Positions 44,309 to 53,172 of a DNA stretch of 64,000 nt are shown piece after piece (the stretch's first letter is position 1; each line of letters opens with the position of its first letter). The position numbers were made by a program, and so were the translations under genes. The stretch comes from JABWAJ01 sp038323375. GTDB lineage: Bacteria > Bacteroidota > Bacteroidia > Chitinophagales > Saprospiraceae. Under the pieces are notes generated by a model. It ran no database searches, was not told the origin of the DNA, and worked only from the letters and a program-made list of their open reading frames with translations. The stretch covers positions 1 to 64,000 of the forward strand of contig JBBQGV010000020.1 in NCBI GenBank assembly GCA_038323375.1, given 5' to 3'.

Positions 44309-45145
44309 GTGTGGCAAAAACTAACCACTACCGCTTTATTGGGCCTTGGCCGGAGCGCTTTGCCCGAAGACCTGCAATTAGCCTTGTTGTCACAGGGTAT
44401 TGATCCGGATGCATCGCCGGAAAAAGCTTTGCTGGATGGTGCTGCAGTGTTGCTCAGACAGCGGCAGGCGCATTCGGTGTTGCTGGCAAAGGAACAAGCC
44501 GCACCGCCCGATCTGAGCGCTGAACGCCTGTGCAGCTCTGCCGCCGGAAAAGCCCTGGAAAAAATTCTGGACGGAACTTACCGACTGGCGTTGCCGGAAT
44601 TTCTCAAAGTAGCGGCCGCTAAAAACCTCCATGTACCGCCTGCTCAATTGCCGATGCTGCTCGAACTGGCGGTTTGGAATCCGGAAATTCGCGCGCTGTT
44701 GGAGCTCGTAGCGGGACCCCGAAGCGCCTGGCTCATTGCACTGAATCCCCGTTGGGGCATTCCGACCCGGAAAGCTTCAAAAAACACCTCCCCGTTGCGC
44801 ATGAGCGACGAGGCGTTCAATATTGCCGGCCTCGAATTTTTAGCGCAACACCGCGAATTGGAAAACGGGCAGGCACCTGCAAAGTTGTTGAGCTCGCCGG
44901 GCTATGCGTGGTCAGATGAACTGGCGCTCGCCCTGGTCGGCAATTTTATTGGCTGGCTGGAACGGCATCCTGTGGCACCAGTCTGGGCGATGCAACATTA
45001 CCGGAACATGCTCGAAGCTGCTGCTTATGGATGCGATACGATCACGTGCAAAGCTTTTGAGGCGGAATGGGTTGCTGCGGTGCCGGAGGTCGGGTATTTC
45101 AGGAGTATTATCGCCTTTAGGAAGGAGCTGATTGGAGCATTTTAA
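44309..45145 (+). CDS. DUF5691-like protein
   Basis: A 278-residue protein starting GTG at 44309 (MWQKLTTTALLGLGRSALP), the opening pattern of DUF5691 (a short Thr-Ala-Leu-Leu-Gly-x-x-Arg), followed by a helical repeat body (ALPEFLKVAAAKNLHVPPAQ; FNIAGLEFLAQHRELENG; YRNMLEAAAYGCDT). In other bacteria DUF5691 genes often sit with SWIM zinc-finger, MoxR ATPase and VWA genes. Here none of those is adjacent, and the protein is shorter than typical. It overlaps the convergent SRPBCC gene by 4 nt at the stop codons. The function is unknown. Confidence 0.7.
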   Translation: MWQKLTTTALLGLGRSALPEDLQLALLSQGIDPDASPEKALLDGAAVLLRQRQAHSVLLAKEQAAPPDLSAERLCSSAAGKALEKILDGTYRLALPEFLKVAAAKNLHVPPAQLPMLLELAVWNPEIRALLELVAGPRSAWLIALNPRWGIPTRKASKNTSPLRMSDEAFNIAGLEFLAQHRELENGQAPAKLLSSPGYAWSDELALALVGNFIGWLERHPVAPVWAMQHYRNMLEAAAYGCDTITCKAFEAEWVAAVPEVGYFRSIIAFRKELIGAF

Positions 45146-45603
45146 AACCCAAATATCCGTTCCACTGCCTTCACCCGATACCGGAAAATCTCTTCTATCC
45201 TATTGTCAACCAATAGCAGATCTGCCAAAGTACCAATCGGGCCATACGGGACTTTGTAGTGCAAAATGTCCGTCATCATCACCCCGCCTTCCACGGCTTT
45301 GAAATGGTGTTGGTGGTGCCAGAATGCATAAGGGCCAAAGCGCTGCTCATCAATAAAATAAGCATGATCAACCACCTGGACAATCTCTGTGACCCAGTTC
45401 ATTTTAACGCCGGGGAACGGGCTAACGCGGTACTGGACAACCATCCCTGCATACATCGGTACGCCCTGAATGTCCGACAAAATTTCAAAAGACAAGTCTT
45501 CCGGGGTGATGGCATTCAGGTTTTCGGGCCTGGAAAAAAACTGCCAAATCTCTTCTATGCTTTTGGGGACGAACTGTTGCCATTCTTTTCTCTTGACCTG
45601 CAT
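45142..45603 (-). CDS. SRPBCC (START-like) family protein
   Basis: A 153-residue protein from the ATG at 45603 (MQVKRKEWQQFVPKSIEEIW). It has the SRPBCC ligand-binding fold pattern: an N-terminal strand with VPKSIEEIWQFFSRPENLN, then VQYRVSPFPGVKMNWVTEI, FWHHQHHFKAVEGGVMMTD and a C-terminal helix RIEEIFRYRVKAVERIF. It resembles the cell-division-inhibitor-like SRPBCC group. Its ligand is unknown. A longer upstream frame to 45714 has no similarity and is rejected. Confidence 0.85.
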   Translation of the reverse strand: MQVKRKEWQQFVPKSIEEIWQFFSRPENLNAITPEDLSFEILSDIQGVPMYAGMVVQYRVSPFPGVKMNWVTEIVQVVDHAYFIDEQRFGPYAFWHHQHHFKAVEGGVMMTDILHYKVPYGPIGTLADLLLVDNRIEEIFRYRVKAVERIFGF

Positions 45604-45768
45604 GATGTTTTTGTGTTGTGGAATGAATGAATGATAAAGAAATGCAGTTTTGGGAAAAAGGTTCTCAAGGTCGCAAAAATGAAAACCACTTCCAAAAACA
45701 AGCTTTAAGGTCAAACTTACTAAAAAAATACCCTGTTTATGGTATGGAATTGATGGGAAAGGCTCTGC

Positions 45769-45776
45769 TATCTTTG
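45769..45776 (+). promoter_or_regulatory. Candidate -7 box in the 520-nt gap before the exported protein
   Basis: TATCTTTG matches the Bacteroidota -7 consensus. TTG lies 16 nt upstream, slightly short. It would give a leader of about 340 nt before the gene at 46124. Confidence 0.4.
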
Positions 45777-45902
45777 TAGCGTTCTAAAGTTTGCGCAAAG
45801 CACAATAAAATGTGCAATTCGTGAACAACCAAAAACAGAGTGCGTACACACTCAAAAATCAGATTTAATTATAATCCGTTTTCCCTTAAACCGTATCGTC
45901 CC

Positions 45903-46025
45903 ATGACTATCGTACAAACATGTTACCTGTTAGCCCATTCCGGGCTTTTGCTATTACGCGACCTCTTCCCAGGCCATCGGCCTAAAACACATTTCTTACT
46001 GCTGGTTCCGATTCCAAGTTCATGA
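45903..46025 (+). CDS. Possible 40-residue leader ORF
   Basis: Within the long leader, ATG 45903 opens MTIVQTCYLLAHSGLLLLRD and ends TGA at 46025. It is hydrophobic with Leu/His-rich stretches and no close relatives known to me. It could be a leader peptide, a regulatory uORF or chance; the evidence is only position and length. Confidence 0.25.
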   Translation: MTIVQTCYLLAHSGLLLLRDLFPGHRPKTHFLLLVPIPSS

Positions 46026-46123
46026 TGTGACAACTCTTGTTGTCGTCGTCTTATCTGCGCATGATTTATTTACCTAATCATTCGCAGGCGTTTTTAGTCC
46101 CTGTGAATCTAAAAAACTATCCC

Positions 46124-47299
46124 ATGAACTTGCCGGACGCTTACCGGTTCTCAACCAGCTTATTCAGCAAATTGATTTGCCTGATGTTTTGCGTGAGCCT
46201 TTCCTCCGCAACGACCTCTGCGCAATCGCTTGCTGTGGTGCCCCTTCCCAAAGGTTGGAGTGTTACCCCCAATCACCTTGCTGTTAATTGCCTCGATCCA
46301 ATTGCACTGAGTGCCCTCCCACATCCCCAAGTACAAGATATTTCCGGCCAAATAGCCGGCCTCTCTGCTGAAGACCAGTATTTTAGCCTGGCTTCTGCAT
46401 CTCAAAAGTGGACAGATTATTTCGCGGTTTCCCGCTGGGAAATCGTCAGGATTAAAGGTGACGGTGGGGTAGATGTCACCGGAGCTCCCAATGCAATATT
46501 AGTTGAAGGGGCTAATAGCGCTCGGGTCAGTGTAAATGCCGAAAGCATTGTACAATTCAATATTGTCATTCCTGCTGATGGATTCATTTCGCTCGACTAT
46601 GAAAATTTTGGGGGCTCCAATCTTTTAAATCAAGTGTTTTCTGTGAACGCCGCAGGCACCATTAAAGTGCAAAAAGCGACAAAAGCGAAGTTCTTTTCGC
46701 CGGCATTGCGCCGCGGCGATGTATTGGCGCTGCATTTCGACAATGCTGCAAACGTGCCGATGCAGGTACAACTCAGCAGCCTGAGGTTTTATACCAACGC
46801 TGCGGGCGTTTGGGAGCGGCGCTGGACGGCGGGTAATGCCAAAGGAGAAAGCATTGCTTTTTCGCAACTCATCACCGTAGAAAAAGCGGCCATCGCCGAT
46901 GTATTGTTCCCGGAAGACGTATTCGTTGATAAAACGGGTCTTTTTGAAGTTCAGGCCTGCACGAATCCGGTTTGCACAGGATATCCTTTTTTGGACAAAG
47001 ACGGCAACTTAGCCACCACATTCGACCGCATCGCGATTGACCGCAGCACCTGCGATTTCAATGTTTCCTGGTCGGACGAGCTGGTTCAGCAATCGGGACA
47101 GTGCATCATCGAACGCCACTGGACTATCAGCGACCGGAGTTCCAATAACGTATTTACAGCCCTGCAATCCATTCATTTGGCACGATGCCCCGAGTTTGGG
47201 GCAGACCCTGGCGCATCAGGGGTGCCGGAGTTGGGTTTGCCACAACGCGAAATTGAAAAACAAACACTGCAAGCAGTGGCGCATCAGGATAATTTTTAA
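46124..47299 (+). CDS. Exported protein of unknown function
   Basis: A 391-residue protein from the ATG at 46124. Signal region MNLPDAYRFSTSLFSKLICL continues hydrophobic and ends near SATTSAQ. The mature protein is beta-rich (FNIVIPADGFISLDYENFGG is a typical immunoglobulin-like strand pattern) with many Ala and Asn. There are Cys pairs in CTNPVCTGYPF and CDFNVSWSDELVQQSGQC, so disulphides are possible. No C-terminal T9SS sorting domain is visible at the end (KQTLQAVAHQDNF), so the natural end may have been lost or it is secreted otherwise. A P1 repeat follows 54 nt after the stop. Confidence 0.6.
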   Translation: MNLPDAYRFSTSLFSKLICLMFCVSLSSATTSAQSLAVVPLPKGWSVTPNHLAVNCLDPIALSALPHPQVQDISGQIAGLSAEDQYFSLASASQKWTDYFAVSRWEIVRIKGDGGVDVTGAPNAILVEGANSARVSVNAESIVQFNIVIPADGFISLDYENFGGSNLLNQVFSVNAAGTIKVQKATKAKFFSPALRRGDVLALHFDNAANVPMQVQLSSLRFYTNAAGVWERRWTAGNAKGESIAFSQLITVEKAAIADVLFPEDVFVDKTGLFEVQACTNPVCTGYPFLDKDGNLATTFDRIAIDRSTCDFNVSWSDELVQQSGQCIIERHWTISDRSSNNVFTALQSIHLARCPEFGADPGASGVPELGLPQREIEKQTLQAVAHQDNF

Positions 47300-47353
47300 T
47301 TCGGTCAGCGCATCATCCGTAAATGGGCGCGCAAGTACTATGAACATATTTAG

Positions 47354-47493
47354 AGTCTGTCTTTTTAGTCTTGTGTCTGCTCTTTAGAGTTCGAGAGCAA
47401 GGTGTGTTTCGCCCCAAAAATGGGAGTTTACTCGCGAAATGACCGATTTTGGGGCGAAACTCAACGCAGCTATCGGACTCTAAAGACAGACAC
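47354..47493. repeat. Palindromic intergenic repeat (family P1), copy 6
   Basis: Same orientation as copies 1 and 2, with well-preserved ends (GTGTCTGCTCTTTAGAG; CTCTAAAGACAGACAC) and centre (CCAAAAATGGGAGTTTACTCG ... ACCGATTTTGG). An extra AGTCTGTC stretch precedes the left end. Confidence 0.85.
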
Positions 47494-47616
47494 GATTTCG
47501 CCGGAAAGCCGGCATTGAAGGAGAATAGTAAGTTTGTAAAGGGTTTCTCATACAGGATTGGAGGCAGGAGGGATAAGCTCCTCCTGCCTTTTTAACCCTC
47601 CGACCCTTACCCCTTG

Positions 47617-47832
47617 TAGGTTTTTTACCGGCGAGCGTCTGCTATGCATATTTTGTCTGCGCATTTGCGTTACTGGCTGTTATCCCTATTTTCACGACCT
47701 ACCTGGCTTTGTCACGCCCGTCAGGGAGTCTGCAAAAGCGCGTACAGCCTTGCTTCTGTTGCAGACTCCCTGATGGGAGTGACAACCGATGATGTGTTAT
47801 GCACAGCCTAAGCTCGGCGGTAAAAAACCCAT
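47617..47832. repeat. Large nested inverted repeat
   Basis: Outer arms TAGGTTTTTTACCGGCGAGC (47617-47636) and GCTCGGCGGTAAAAAACCC (from 47812) surround inner arms of 26 bp (47710-47735 and 47759-47784: TGTCAC..CCCGTCAGGGAGTC / GACTCCCTGATGGG..GTGACA). There is no open frame of note inside. It lies in the 778-nt gap 47300-48077, together with repeat copy 6 and the terminator at 47881. Confidence 0.8.
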
Positions 47833-47880
47833 AAGGTTTGAAAAGAAATTGTTGGTTTTTAGTTTTGCTTCATAATGGTA

Positions 47881-47910
47881 AAGGCGACTCTCGGGTCGCC
47901 TTTTCTTTTT
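47881..47910 (+). terminator. Rho-independent terminator-like hairpin
   Basis: AAGGCGA pairs with TCGCCTT around CTCTCGGG and is followed by TTCTTTTTC. It has the form of an intrinsic terminator on the plus strand, although no gene ends just before it apart from the nested repeat. Confidence 0.7.
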
Positions 47911-48077
47911 CGCCACGGCGTGCAGGAAAATTTACGATAGCGCAATACCAAACAAATTATTTAAAAAAGACTCCCTGCTTTTACCGGCAAAAGTCCTACC
48001 TTTACCGGGCAACCACCCCATAAACTCAGGTGGCGACGCTTTTTTAATTCCTTATTTTTCAATAGATTGTTTGCAAT

Positions 48078-48422
48078 ATGTCGCTCGTTACAGACTTCAA
48101 TGCCTATCGCGCCAAGATGAACGAAAAGATTTTCGCTCAGAACAACAAGGCGCTCAACCGCTTTTTTGCGCTGGATAAAAACACGTACGAAGACGGCGCT
48201 TTAGACAAAAAAACAAAAGAGCTCTTAGGCTTGGTGGCCTCCATGGTGTTGCGCTGCGACGACTGCATCCGCTACCATTTAGGCACCTGCTACGAGTTGG
48301 GCGTCAGCCGCGACGAAGTGTTTGAAGTCTTTGCAATTGCCAACTTAGTGGGCGGTTCCATCTGCATTCCCCATACCCGGCGGGCGCTGGAATATTGGGA
48401 GGAGTTGGAGTTAGCCCCCTAA
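48078..48422 (+). CDS. AhpD-like / carboxymuconolactone decarboxylase family protein
   Basis: A 114-residue all-helical protein. LGLVASMVLRCDDCIRYHLG contains the CxxC redox pair and downstream His of the AhpD-like fold (CxxCxxxHxxx), and ELGVSRDEVFEVFAIANLVGG is the following helix pair. It is likely a small peroxidase-linked reductase or decarboxylase-fold protein in the cytoplasm; the exact substrate is unknown. It stands alone upstream of the helicase. Confidence 0.85.
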   Translation: MSLVTDFNAYRAKMNEKIFAQNNKALNRFFALDKNTYEDGALDKKTKELLGLVASMVLRCDDCIRYHLGTCYELGVSRDEVFEVFAIANLVGGSICIPHTRRALEYWEELELAP

Positions 48423-48455
48423 CCACCAAAGGGGGAATGTGAAGCATAAAGTGAA

Positions 48456-48525
48456 AAGGTTAAAGTATGGATTCCGTTTCACGATCAAATTTCGTGTCCC
48501 CCTTTAACCTTTCTACTTTAACCTT
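48456..48525. repeat. 12-bp inverted repeat upstream of the helicase
   Basis: AAGGTTAAAGTA (48456-48467) and TACTTTAACCTT (48514-48525) are complementary around 46 nt, within the short gap between the AhpD-like gene and the helicase. Confidence 0.5.
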
Positions 48526-48555
48526 GGAAAACAATAACAAATAATCAATAACAAT

Positions 48556-50859
48556 ATGGCATCCAACTACCTCGATGAATTGAACGACGTACAACGCCAG
48601 GCGGTCACCAATATTGATGGGCCGGTGCTGGTGGTGGCCGGCCCGGGTTCGGGCAAAACGAGGGTGTTGACTTACCGCATTGCGCACATCATTCAAAGCG
48701 GCGTTGCGCCGTGGGAAATTCTGGCGCTGACCTTTACCAACAAGGCTGCGCGGGAAATGAAAGGCCGGATTGCCAAAGTCGTCGGCGACCGTGCCGACCG
48801 GGTTTGGGCGGGCACGTTCCACTCCATTTTTGCCCGGATACTGCGCGTGGAAGCGGATAAAATTGGCTACCCGCCCGGATTCACCATTTACGACACCGAA
48901 GACACCAACAGCGTCATCAGCGCCATCATCCGGGAGCTGAATTTAGACAAAAATGCCTACAATACCAGCGCCATCCGCTCGCGCATTTCAGCGGCCAAAA
49001 GCGCGCTCATCACCCCGAAATTATACGCGGACAACGAAGAACTGCGCCATCAAGACCGGCAGGCCGCCCGGCCTTATACCTATGAGATTTACGAAAAATA
49101 CGTCGCCCGGTGCAAGCGTTCCGGTGCCATGGATTTTGACGATTTGCTCTACCGCCTGTACGAACTTTTTCAGCGAAACCCCGACGGCATACTCGATAAA
49201 TACCGACAGAAATTTCGCTATGTATTGGTGGATGAGTTCCAGGATACCAATCAGTTGCAATACGCCATCATTCGAAAATTGGTGAATTTCGACGGCAGCC
49301 CGCGCAACGTTTGCGTAGTGGGCGACGACGCACAGAGCATCTATGCCTTTCGCGGCGCAACCATCCAGAACATCCTCGATTATGAAGCCGATTTCAAACC
49401 TTTCGGCATCAAAACCTTCAAATTGGAACAAAATTATCGTTCCACTGAACACATCGTCCAGATAGCCAACGCGGTCATCATGAACAACCGCCGCCAGATT
49501 CAGAAAAAGATCTGGTCAGACAAAGGCGAGGGGCACAAAGTGAAGGTCATCAAAGCGATGTCGGACAACGAAGAAGGCAAACGCGTGACGGATACGATTC
49601 TGGAACATAAAAACCGATACCACCTTTCCAACCGCGAGATTGCCATCCTTTACCGCACCAACTCGCAATCCAGGATTTTTGAAGAAAATCTGCGCCGCTA
49701 CAACGTGGCCTACCGTGTATTCGGGGGTCTTTCGTTTTACCAACGCAAAGAAGTCAAAGACCTGATCGCCTACCTGCGCCTTGTGGTCAACCAACGCGAC
49801 GAAGAAGCCCTGCGCCGGGTGTTGAACTATCCCAAACGCGGTGTTGGCGACAGCACCATCGAAAAACTAAGCGCACAGGCCGGGAGTGCGGGCAAAACCA
49901 TGTGGGAATGCCTGCCTGCTTTGGATGCCGGGGCAAAAGCCAAAAAAGCCATTGCCGATTTTGTCATGATGATCCAGGGTGCTGCCCGCCGGGTGCAAAC
50001 CGATAATGCTTACGAAATAGCCGCCGGCGTTGCGCGCGGTTCCGGGCTGATTGACGTGCTCAAAAGCGACACAACCATCGAAGGGATGGGCCGCTTGGAA
50101 AACGTCAATGCCCTGCTCGACGGCATCAAATCTTTTGTGGAAGAAGACACCATTTCGGTACTCGATGCGGAGGGCAACGCCGATCGAACCCTGACGGCTT
50201 ATCTTCAGAATATTGCCCTCCTGACCGACCAGGACGACAACAAAGCCGAAGGCGGCGACTTTGTGACGCTGATGTCGGTACACGCCGCTAAAGGGCTGGA
50301 GTTCAAATCCGTTTTTGTGGTCGGGCTGGAAGAAAAATTGTTCCCGTCTTTTATGGCCAGCGACTCTCCGGAAGCGTTGGACGAAGAGCGGCGCCTGTTT
50401 TACGTAGCGGTGACCCGGGCTGAACAATTGCTTACCTTGTCGTATGCAAACAGCCGCTATCGCTTTGGCCAAATGCGCTTCAACGAACCGAGCCGTTTTC
50501 TGGAAGAAGTGCCCCGGCAACACGCAGAAAGCACTGCTCATTTTCGGGGCAGCCAGGGTATGGCAGAAGATAACGCAGTGGAAATGACTTCCGGCGCTAA
50601 AGTCAGCGGCAATTTTGTGCGTAGGAGTACGACCGTTTCCAGGCTTTCAACGGTGGATGCGGCTAATTTTAAAGCCAGCCCGAGCGACGCCATTCAGAAA
50701 GGCATGCGCGTTTTGCACCTCAAATTTGGGGAAGGAGAGGTGTTGGATATAGACGGCGGAAAAGACAACCGGATTGCGACGATCTTCTTCAAAGCGGCAG
50801 AGGATGACCCAAAAAAGCGAATCATGCTCAAATTTGCGAAGCTGCAAATTGTGACTTGA
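48556..50859 (+). CDS. pcrA: UvrD/PcrA-type superfamily 1 helicase
   Basis: A 767-residue DNA helicase with all SF1 motifs: Q-motif LNDVQRQAV, Walker A VAGPGSGKTRVLTYRIA, ALTFTNKAAREMKGRI (motif Ia), Walker B VDEFQDTNQLQY, motif III GDDAQSIYAFRGA, LEQNYRST (motif IV), MSVHAAKGLEF (motif V) and YVAVTRAE (motif VI). It unwinds DNA 3'-5' for repair and to remove RecA or stalled complexes. Length is standard. A conserved C-terminal extension ends FGEGEVLDIDGGKDNRIATIFF, as in PcrA RNA-polymerase-binding Tudor-like tails. UvrD and PcrA cannot be told apart by eye. Confidence 0.95.
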   Translation: MASNYLDELNDVQRQAVTNIDGPVLVVAGPGSGKTRVLTYRIAHIIQSGVAPWEILALTFTNKAAREMKGRIAKVVGDRADRVWAGTFHSIFARILRVEADKIGYPPGFTIYDTEDTNSVISAIIRELNLDKNAYNTSAIRSRISAAKSALITPKLYADNEELRHQDRQAARPYTYEIYEKYVARCKRSGAMDFDDLLYRLYELFQRNPDGILDKYRQKFRYVLVDEFQDTNQLQYAIIRKLVNFDGSPRNVCVVGDDAQSIYAFRGATIQNILDYEADFKPFGIKTFKLEQNYRSTEHIVQIANAVIMNNRRQIQKKIWSDKGEGHKVKVIKAMSDNEEGKRVTDTILEHKNRYHLSNREIAILYRTNSQSRIFEENLRRYNVAYRVFGGLSFYQRKEVKDLIAYLRLVVNQRDEEALRRVLNYPKRGVGDSTIEKLSAQAGSAGKTMWECLPALDAGAKAKKAIADFVMMIQGAARRVQTDNAYEIAAGVARGSGLIDVLKSDTTIEGMGRLENVNALLDGIKSFVEEDTISVLDAEGNADRTLTAYLQNIALLTDQDDNKAEGGDFVTLMSVHAAKGLEFKSVFVVGLEEKLFPSFMASDSPEALDEERRLFYVAVTRAEQLLTLSYANSRYRFGQMRFNEPSRFLEEVPRQHAESTAHFRGSQGMAEDNAVEMTSGAKVSGNFVRRSTTVSRLSTVDAANFKASPSDAIQKGMRVLHLKFGEGEVLDIDGGKDNRIATIFFKAAEDDPKKRIMLKFAKLQIVT

Positions 50860-50992
50860 AAAGCCAATTCCTTCTACTACAATGGCAGCTTCGTCGAAAA
50901 GGTGATAAAAGTCATAGGAAATCCGGGCTACTGGCTCTAAATTCGCACCCGAACTTGACCTCCGGAATATTCAATGTGACTCAAACATCACC

Positions 50993-52528
50993 ATGACAGT
51001 TACCAGCAACTTGGTTAAAAATGGCATCAGGCTCCTGCAGCACTTCGATCGCCAACGTATTTCACCTGCAATTCAACAACGCAGCACGCTTCAGTACCTC
51101 CTTCGACGTGCGGAATCCACTGCTTTCGGGCAGCGTTATCGCTTTCCGGACTTGCTGCGATCCCCCGATTATACGGATGCTTTTAGGAAAACCGTAGCCC
51201 TACACGACTACGACAGCATGTTCAACGAGTGGTGGCATCGTTGTTTAGCCGGAGAAGCAGACGTAACCTGGAAAGGGCACGTGCGCCACTTCGCGCTCAG
51301 TTCGGGCACTTCGGGCGCACCAAGCAAATACATTCCGGTGACGCAGGACATGCGGCGTTGTTTGAAAACCGGTGCCCTGCGCATGTTTGCCTGCATGCCC
51401 AAATACGACCTGCCTGCTGATTTTTACACCAAAGAATGGTTGATGATCGGCAGTACGTCCACCCTACAGGATCTCGGCCATTGTTTCGCCGGTGATTTGA
51501 GCGGCATCAACGCCAGCGAGCCACCAGTGTGGATCCGCCGTTTTTATCGCCCCGGAACCCAAATTGCAAAAATACCCAACTGGGATGAGCGCACGGAAGT
51601 GATCGCCCAGAATGCTTATAAATGGGACATCAGCCTCCTTGCCGGCACGCCATCCTGGATGCAACTGACGGTAGAGCACATCCTCGACCATTACAAATTG
51701 GACAGCCTGCACCAACTGTGGAAAAACCTGTCGGTGGTCGTCACCGGCGGCACCTCCTTTGAACCTTACCGAAAAAGTTTTGAGCGTTTGCTCGACCGGC
51801 CGCTGATCCACCAGGAGACCTACATGGCTTCTGAAGGGTTCATCGCGTTTCAGGATCGCCCAGACAGCAACATGCGTTTGTTGCTAAACAATGGCATTTT
51901 TTTCGAGTTTGTGCCATTCGACGACGCCCATTTTGATGAAGCCGGGGTGCTTCGTCCGAATGCCGAACCGCTGACCATCGAAGAGATCCGGGAAGGAAAA
52001 GATTACGCTTTGCTGTTGAGCACCTGCTCCGGAGCCTGGCGCTACCTGATCGGCGACGTGGTGCGCTTCACGGATAAAGAACGCGCGGAGATCATCGTGA
52101 CCGGACGCACCAAACACTTCCTTAGCATTTGTGGCGAACACCTTTCGGTGGACAACATGACCCATGCCGTGCTGAAAGTGGAAGATAAACTGAATGTCGG
52201 CATTCCCGAGTTTACCGTTTCGGGCGTTCATGCCGGTTCGCACCATGCGCACCGCTGGTACATCGGCACCAATGACCCCATTGTTGATAAAGAATTGGTG
52301 GGGCGCCTGTTAGACGAAGAGCTGTGCCTCCTCAACGATGACTACCGCGTTGAGCGCTCTGCGATGCTGCAAAAGCCCCAGGTTGAGATTGTTCCGTTGA
52401 GCTATTTCTACGACTGGCAGCGTCAGTCCGGCAAAGCAAACGGTCAAAGTAAGATTGCGCGGGTTTTGAAAGGCCAGCCGTTTGAAGCCTGGGAAAACTT
52501 TGTTTGCCAGAAAAGACAGACCACGTGA
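50993..52528 (+). CDS. GH3-family acyl-adenylate ligase
   Basis: A 511-residue protein homologous to plant GH3 amido synthetases. The ATP-binding SSGTSGAPSKYIPVT, LAGTPSWMQLTVEHIL, TYMASEGFIAFQ and LLLSTCSGAWRYLIGDVVRF occur in the usual order. Bacterial members of this family are found in Bacteroidota; they activate a carboxylic acid with ATP and may join it to an amino acid. The substrate is not known here. It shares four bases (GTGA) with the LysE exporter start, implying translational coupling and a joint function such as making and exporting an amino-acid conjugate. Confidence 0.85.
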   Translation: MTVTSNLVKNGIRLLQHFDRQRISPAIQQRSTLQYLLRRAESTAFGQRYRFPDLLRSPDYTDAFRKTVALHDYDSMFNEWWHRCLAGEADVTWKGHVRHFALSSGTSGAPSKYIPVTQDMRRCLKTGALRMFACMPKYDLPADFYTKEWLMIGSTSTLQDLGHCFAGDLSGINASEPPVWIRRFYRPGTQIAKIPNWDERTEVIAQNAYKWDISLLAGTPSWMQLTVEHILDHYKLDSLHQLWKNLSVVVTGGTSFEPYRKSFERLLDRPLIHQETYMASEGFIAFQDRPDSNMRLLLNNGIFFEFVPFDDAHFDEAGVLRPNAEPLTIEEIREGKDYALLLSTCSGAWRYLIGDVVRFTDKERAEIIVTGRTKHFLSICGEHLSVDNMTHAVLKVEDKLNVGIPEFTVSGVHAGSHHAHRWYIGTNDPIVDKELVGRLLDEELCLLNDDYRVERSAMLQKPQVEIVPLSYFYDWQRQSGKANGQSKIARVLKGQPFEAWENFVCQKRQTT

Positions 52529-53166
52529 ATGATTTGTTGTGGAGGGGATTGGTGCTGGGATTGAGCTTGAGTTTCCTGGTGGGGCCAATGATGGTTGTCT
52601 TTATTCAGGTTGGCGTGGAACGCGGATTCCGGGCTGCCATAATGGCGGCTTTTGGTTCCTGGACCAGCGATGTGATGTACATCTTCCTCGTCTATTTTGG
52701 CATTTCCTATATTTTCAGCATCACCAAAGCAGAAGGGTTTCAGTTCTGGAGCAGTCTGGCAGGCGGGCTTATTTTAGTGGTCATCGGTCTGGCCATCCTG
52801 TTTCGCCGCCCGGTCGCTACCCGCCGCCCAGCGATTCCCCTTGCCGCAAACGTTGCCGGCAATTCTTCCAAATCCTACTTCCGGCTTTGGCTCATGGGCT
52901 TTGTCATCAATACGATCAACCCTTTTCCGGTTTTTTTCTGGCTGGGGGTCATGAGTTCTGCCGGCCGCAGCCTCAGCGCTGCTGAAACGACGGTGCTTTT
53001 CGGCAGCATCGTGGGAACTGTCATTTTTTTTGACCTGATCAAGGTGCTACTTGCCAAACGCATGCAACGCTGGGTGCGCACTTCCTATATCGGCTACATG
53101 CGCAGGTTTTCAGGCGCTGCGCTGGTGGTGTTGGGGGTTGTGTTGATTATCAGGGGAGTGATGTGA
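52525..53166 (+). CDS. LysE/RhtB-type amino-acid exporter
   Basis: A 213-residue membrane protein. The GTG start at 52525 overlaps the upstream stop (GTGA). About six transmembrane helices are visible, with the LysE signature SLSFLVGPMMVVFIQVGVERG and a second G-rich helix around LWLMGFVINTINPFPVFFWLG. It exports amino acids or derivatives across the inner membrane. A TTG at 52504 opens the same frame but lies well inside the GH3 gene and is less likely. A P1 repeat begins 6 nt after the stop codon. Confidence 0.85.
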   Translation: MNDLLWRGLVLGLSLSFLVGPMMVVFIQVGVERGFRAAIMAAFGSWTSDVMYIFLVYFGISYIFSITKAEGFQFWSSLAGGLILVVIGLAILFRRPVATRRPAIPLAANVAGNSSKSYFRLWLMGFVINTINPFPVFFWLGVMSSAGRSLSAAETTVLFGSIVGTVIFFDLIKVLLAKRMQRWVRTSYIGYMRRFSGAALVVLGVVLIIRGVM

Positions 53167-53172
53167 GGGTCT

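Noticed and set aside
52504..52524. TTG start for the LysE gene
   Set aside because: Lies inside the GH3 gene; the GTG overlapping the GH3 stop is the usual coupled arrangement.
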